From Gammaproteobacteria bacterium (lineage in GTDB: Bacteria > Pseudomonadota > Gammaproteobacteria > Thiomicrospirales > Thiomicrospiraceae): 6,447 nt of DNA. Below the pieces are notes generated by a model. That model was not told the origin of the DNA. It worked only from the letters and a program-made list of their open reading frames with translations, and did no database searches. The translations under genes and the position numbers were made by a program. Of the stretch, positions 6,260 through 6,447 are shown piece after piece. Position 1 is the stretch's first letter; each line of letters opens with the position of its first letter. The stretch is from NCBI GenBank assembly GCA_013153955.1, contig JAADDM010000146.1:1-6447 (forward strand). Reading direction: 5' to 3'.

Positions 6260-6334
6260 GCCCAACGGCAGCGTGAGCGGCTTGCGTGGCCGAGCGCAGC
6301 GAGGCGAGCAAGTCCGCTCAACGCAGGGTTAGGG
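6260..6334 (-). repeat. attC: attC site of the unseen upstream cassette
   Basis: A 75-bp palindrome differing at only 7 positions from the attC at 2600-2674. On the minus strand: R'' CCCTAAC (6334-6328; one mismatch to RYYYAAC), L'' GCGTTGAGCGGAC, central GC-rich hairpin, L' GCCGCTCACGC, R' GTTGGGC (6266-6260). L'' again has two extra bases six apart. In integron logic this site belongs to the cassette on its right, whose gene lies beyond the window, while the last six bases of R' open the cassette of the 217-aa gene. Confidence 0.9.
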
Positions 6335-6447
6335 TGAAAACCCGCACCTCGCCACACAACGCACCTCGGTTTGAAAAGCCTGGGTTTGACCCGCCTCATT
6401 GTCACACGCTTGCTTCGTTGCCCGCAAAACCCACTTTCATTTTACAA
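6335..6447 (-). other. 3' end of an upstream cassette, no gene assigned
   Basis: These 113 bases precede the attC at 6260-6334 in the gene direction and should be the tail of the next cassette to the right. One minus-strand frame is open from the window edge to a TGA at 6404-6402 (ending KVGFAGNEASV), which could be the last codons of a gene. It is too short to judge. A short direct repeat CGCACCTCG occurs twice within 6343-6368. Confidence 0.4.

Larger units (their letters stand above)
5470..6265 (-). mobile_element. gene cassette 1 (two-pass membrane protein), 796 bp
   Basis: Bounded by the G^TT points of the attC sites at 6260-6334 and 5464-5587. It opens with TTGGGCA and its R'' region reads TGCCCAA (5588-5582), an exact complement. 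Almost the entire cassette is gene plus attC. Confidence 0.82.

Noticed and set aside
2600..6334. The palindromes as REP elements, CRISPR repeats or rho-independent terminators
   Set aside because: They occur once per gene junction with unrelated sequence between them, have no T-tract after the stem, and show the boxed end motifs and asymmetric bulges of attC sites.
6247..6405. N-terminal extension of the 217-aa protein to ATG 6405
   Set aside because: The extension translates the attC palindrome into an Arg/Ala-rich stretch, and a Shine-Dalgarno and membrane-protein start exist at 6246.
6402..6446. Possible C-terminal end of a gene (ends NEASV)
   Set aside because: Fifteen open codons at a window edge are not evidence of a gene. 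Recorded only in the note on the 6335-6447 region.
1..6447. Integron integrase gene or attI site
   Set aside because: No tyrosine-recombinase-like protein and no non-palindromic attI are visible; they would have to be outside the window.

Overview
The window reads as a stretch of an integron gene-cassette array. Five GC-rich imperfect palindromes (about 75-125 bp) sit at 1-101 (cut by the window edge), 2600-2674, 4287-4370, 5464-5587 and 6260-6334. Between them lie AT-rich genes that are all on the minus strand and nearly abut the palindromes. Read on the gene strand, each palindrome has the layout of an attC site: an R'' box near RYYYAAC, an L''/L' pair in which L'' carries two extra bases six nucleotides apart, and a terminal R' box near GTTRRRY. 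The strongest evidence is that each cassette's first bases match the reverse complement of its own terminal R'' box in all four testable cassettes, even where the two boxes of a single attC do not match each other. That is what integration of circular cassettes at G^TT predicts. No integrase gene or attI site is in the window.

In transcription order (right to left): the tail of an unseen cassette (6335-6447) and its attC (6260-6334); cassette 1, a 217-aa protein with two membrane segments and a helical tail, then attC 5464-5587; cassette 2, a 350-aa helical protein with a C-terminal R-x4-H motif like HEPN ribonucleases, then attC 4287-4370; cassette 3, a 529-aa membrane-anchored Mrr-type endonuclease with an extracytoplasmic domain, then attC 2600-2674; cassette 4, a two-gene cassette with a 731-aa P-loop ATPase and a 73-aa single-pass membrane protein, then the partial attC at 1-101. 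Two of the upstream-extended reading frames run back through an attC. The true starts are internal, each with a Shine-Dalgarno sequence, at 4265 and 6246.

The host is a bacterium. The Thr/Pro-rich 'PT' linker in the Mrr protein and the style of the GC-rich attC sites remind me of Chloroflexota (Anaerolineae-like or Roseiflexus-like) genomes, but this is only an impression. The spaces between attC and start codon are 13-34 nt, so there is little room for cassette promoters and the genes probably depend on read-through from the right.

The genes need not form one pathway, since cassettes are independently mobile. Still, a Mrr nuclease, a HEPN-like protein and a large P-loop ATPase paired with a small membrane protein look like a stock of anti-phage or anti-plasmid defence candidates. 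The ATPase/small-protein pair and the membrane Mrr fusion are the best candidates for undescribed systems.
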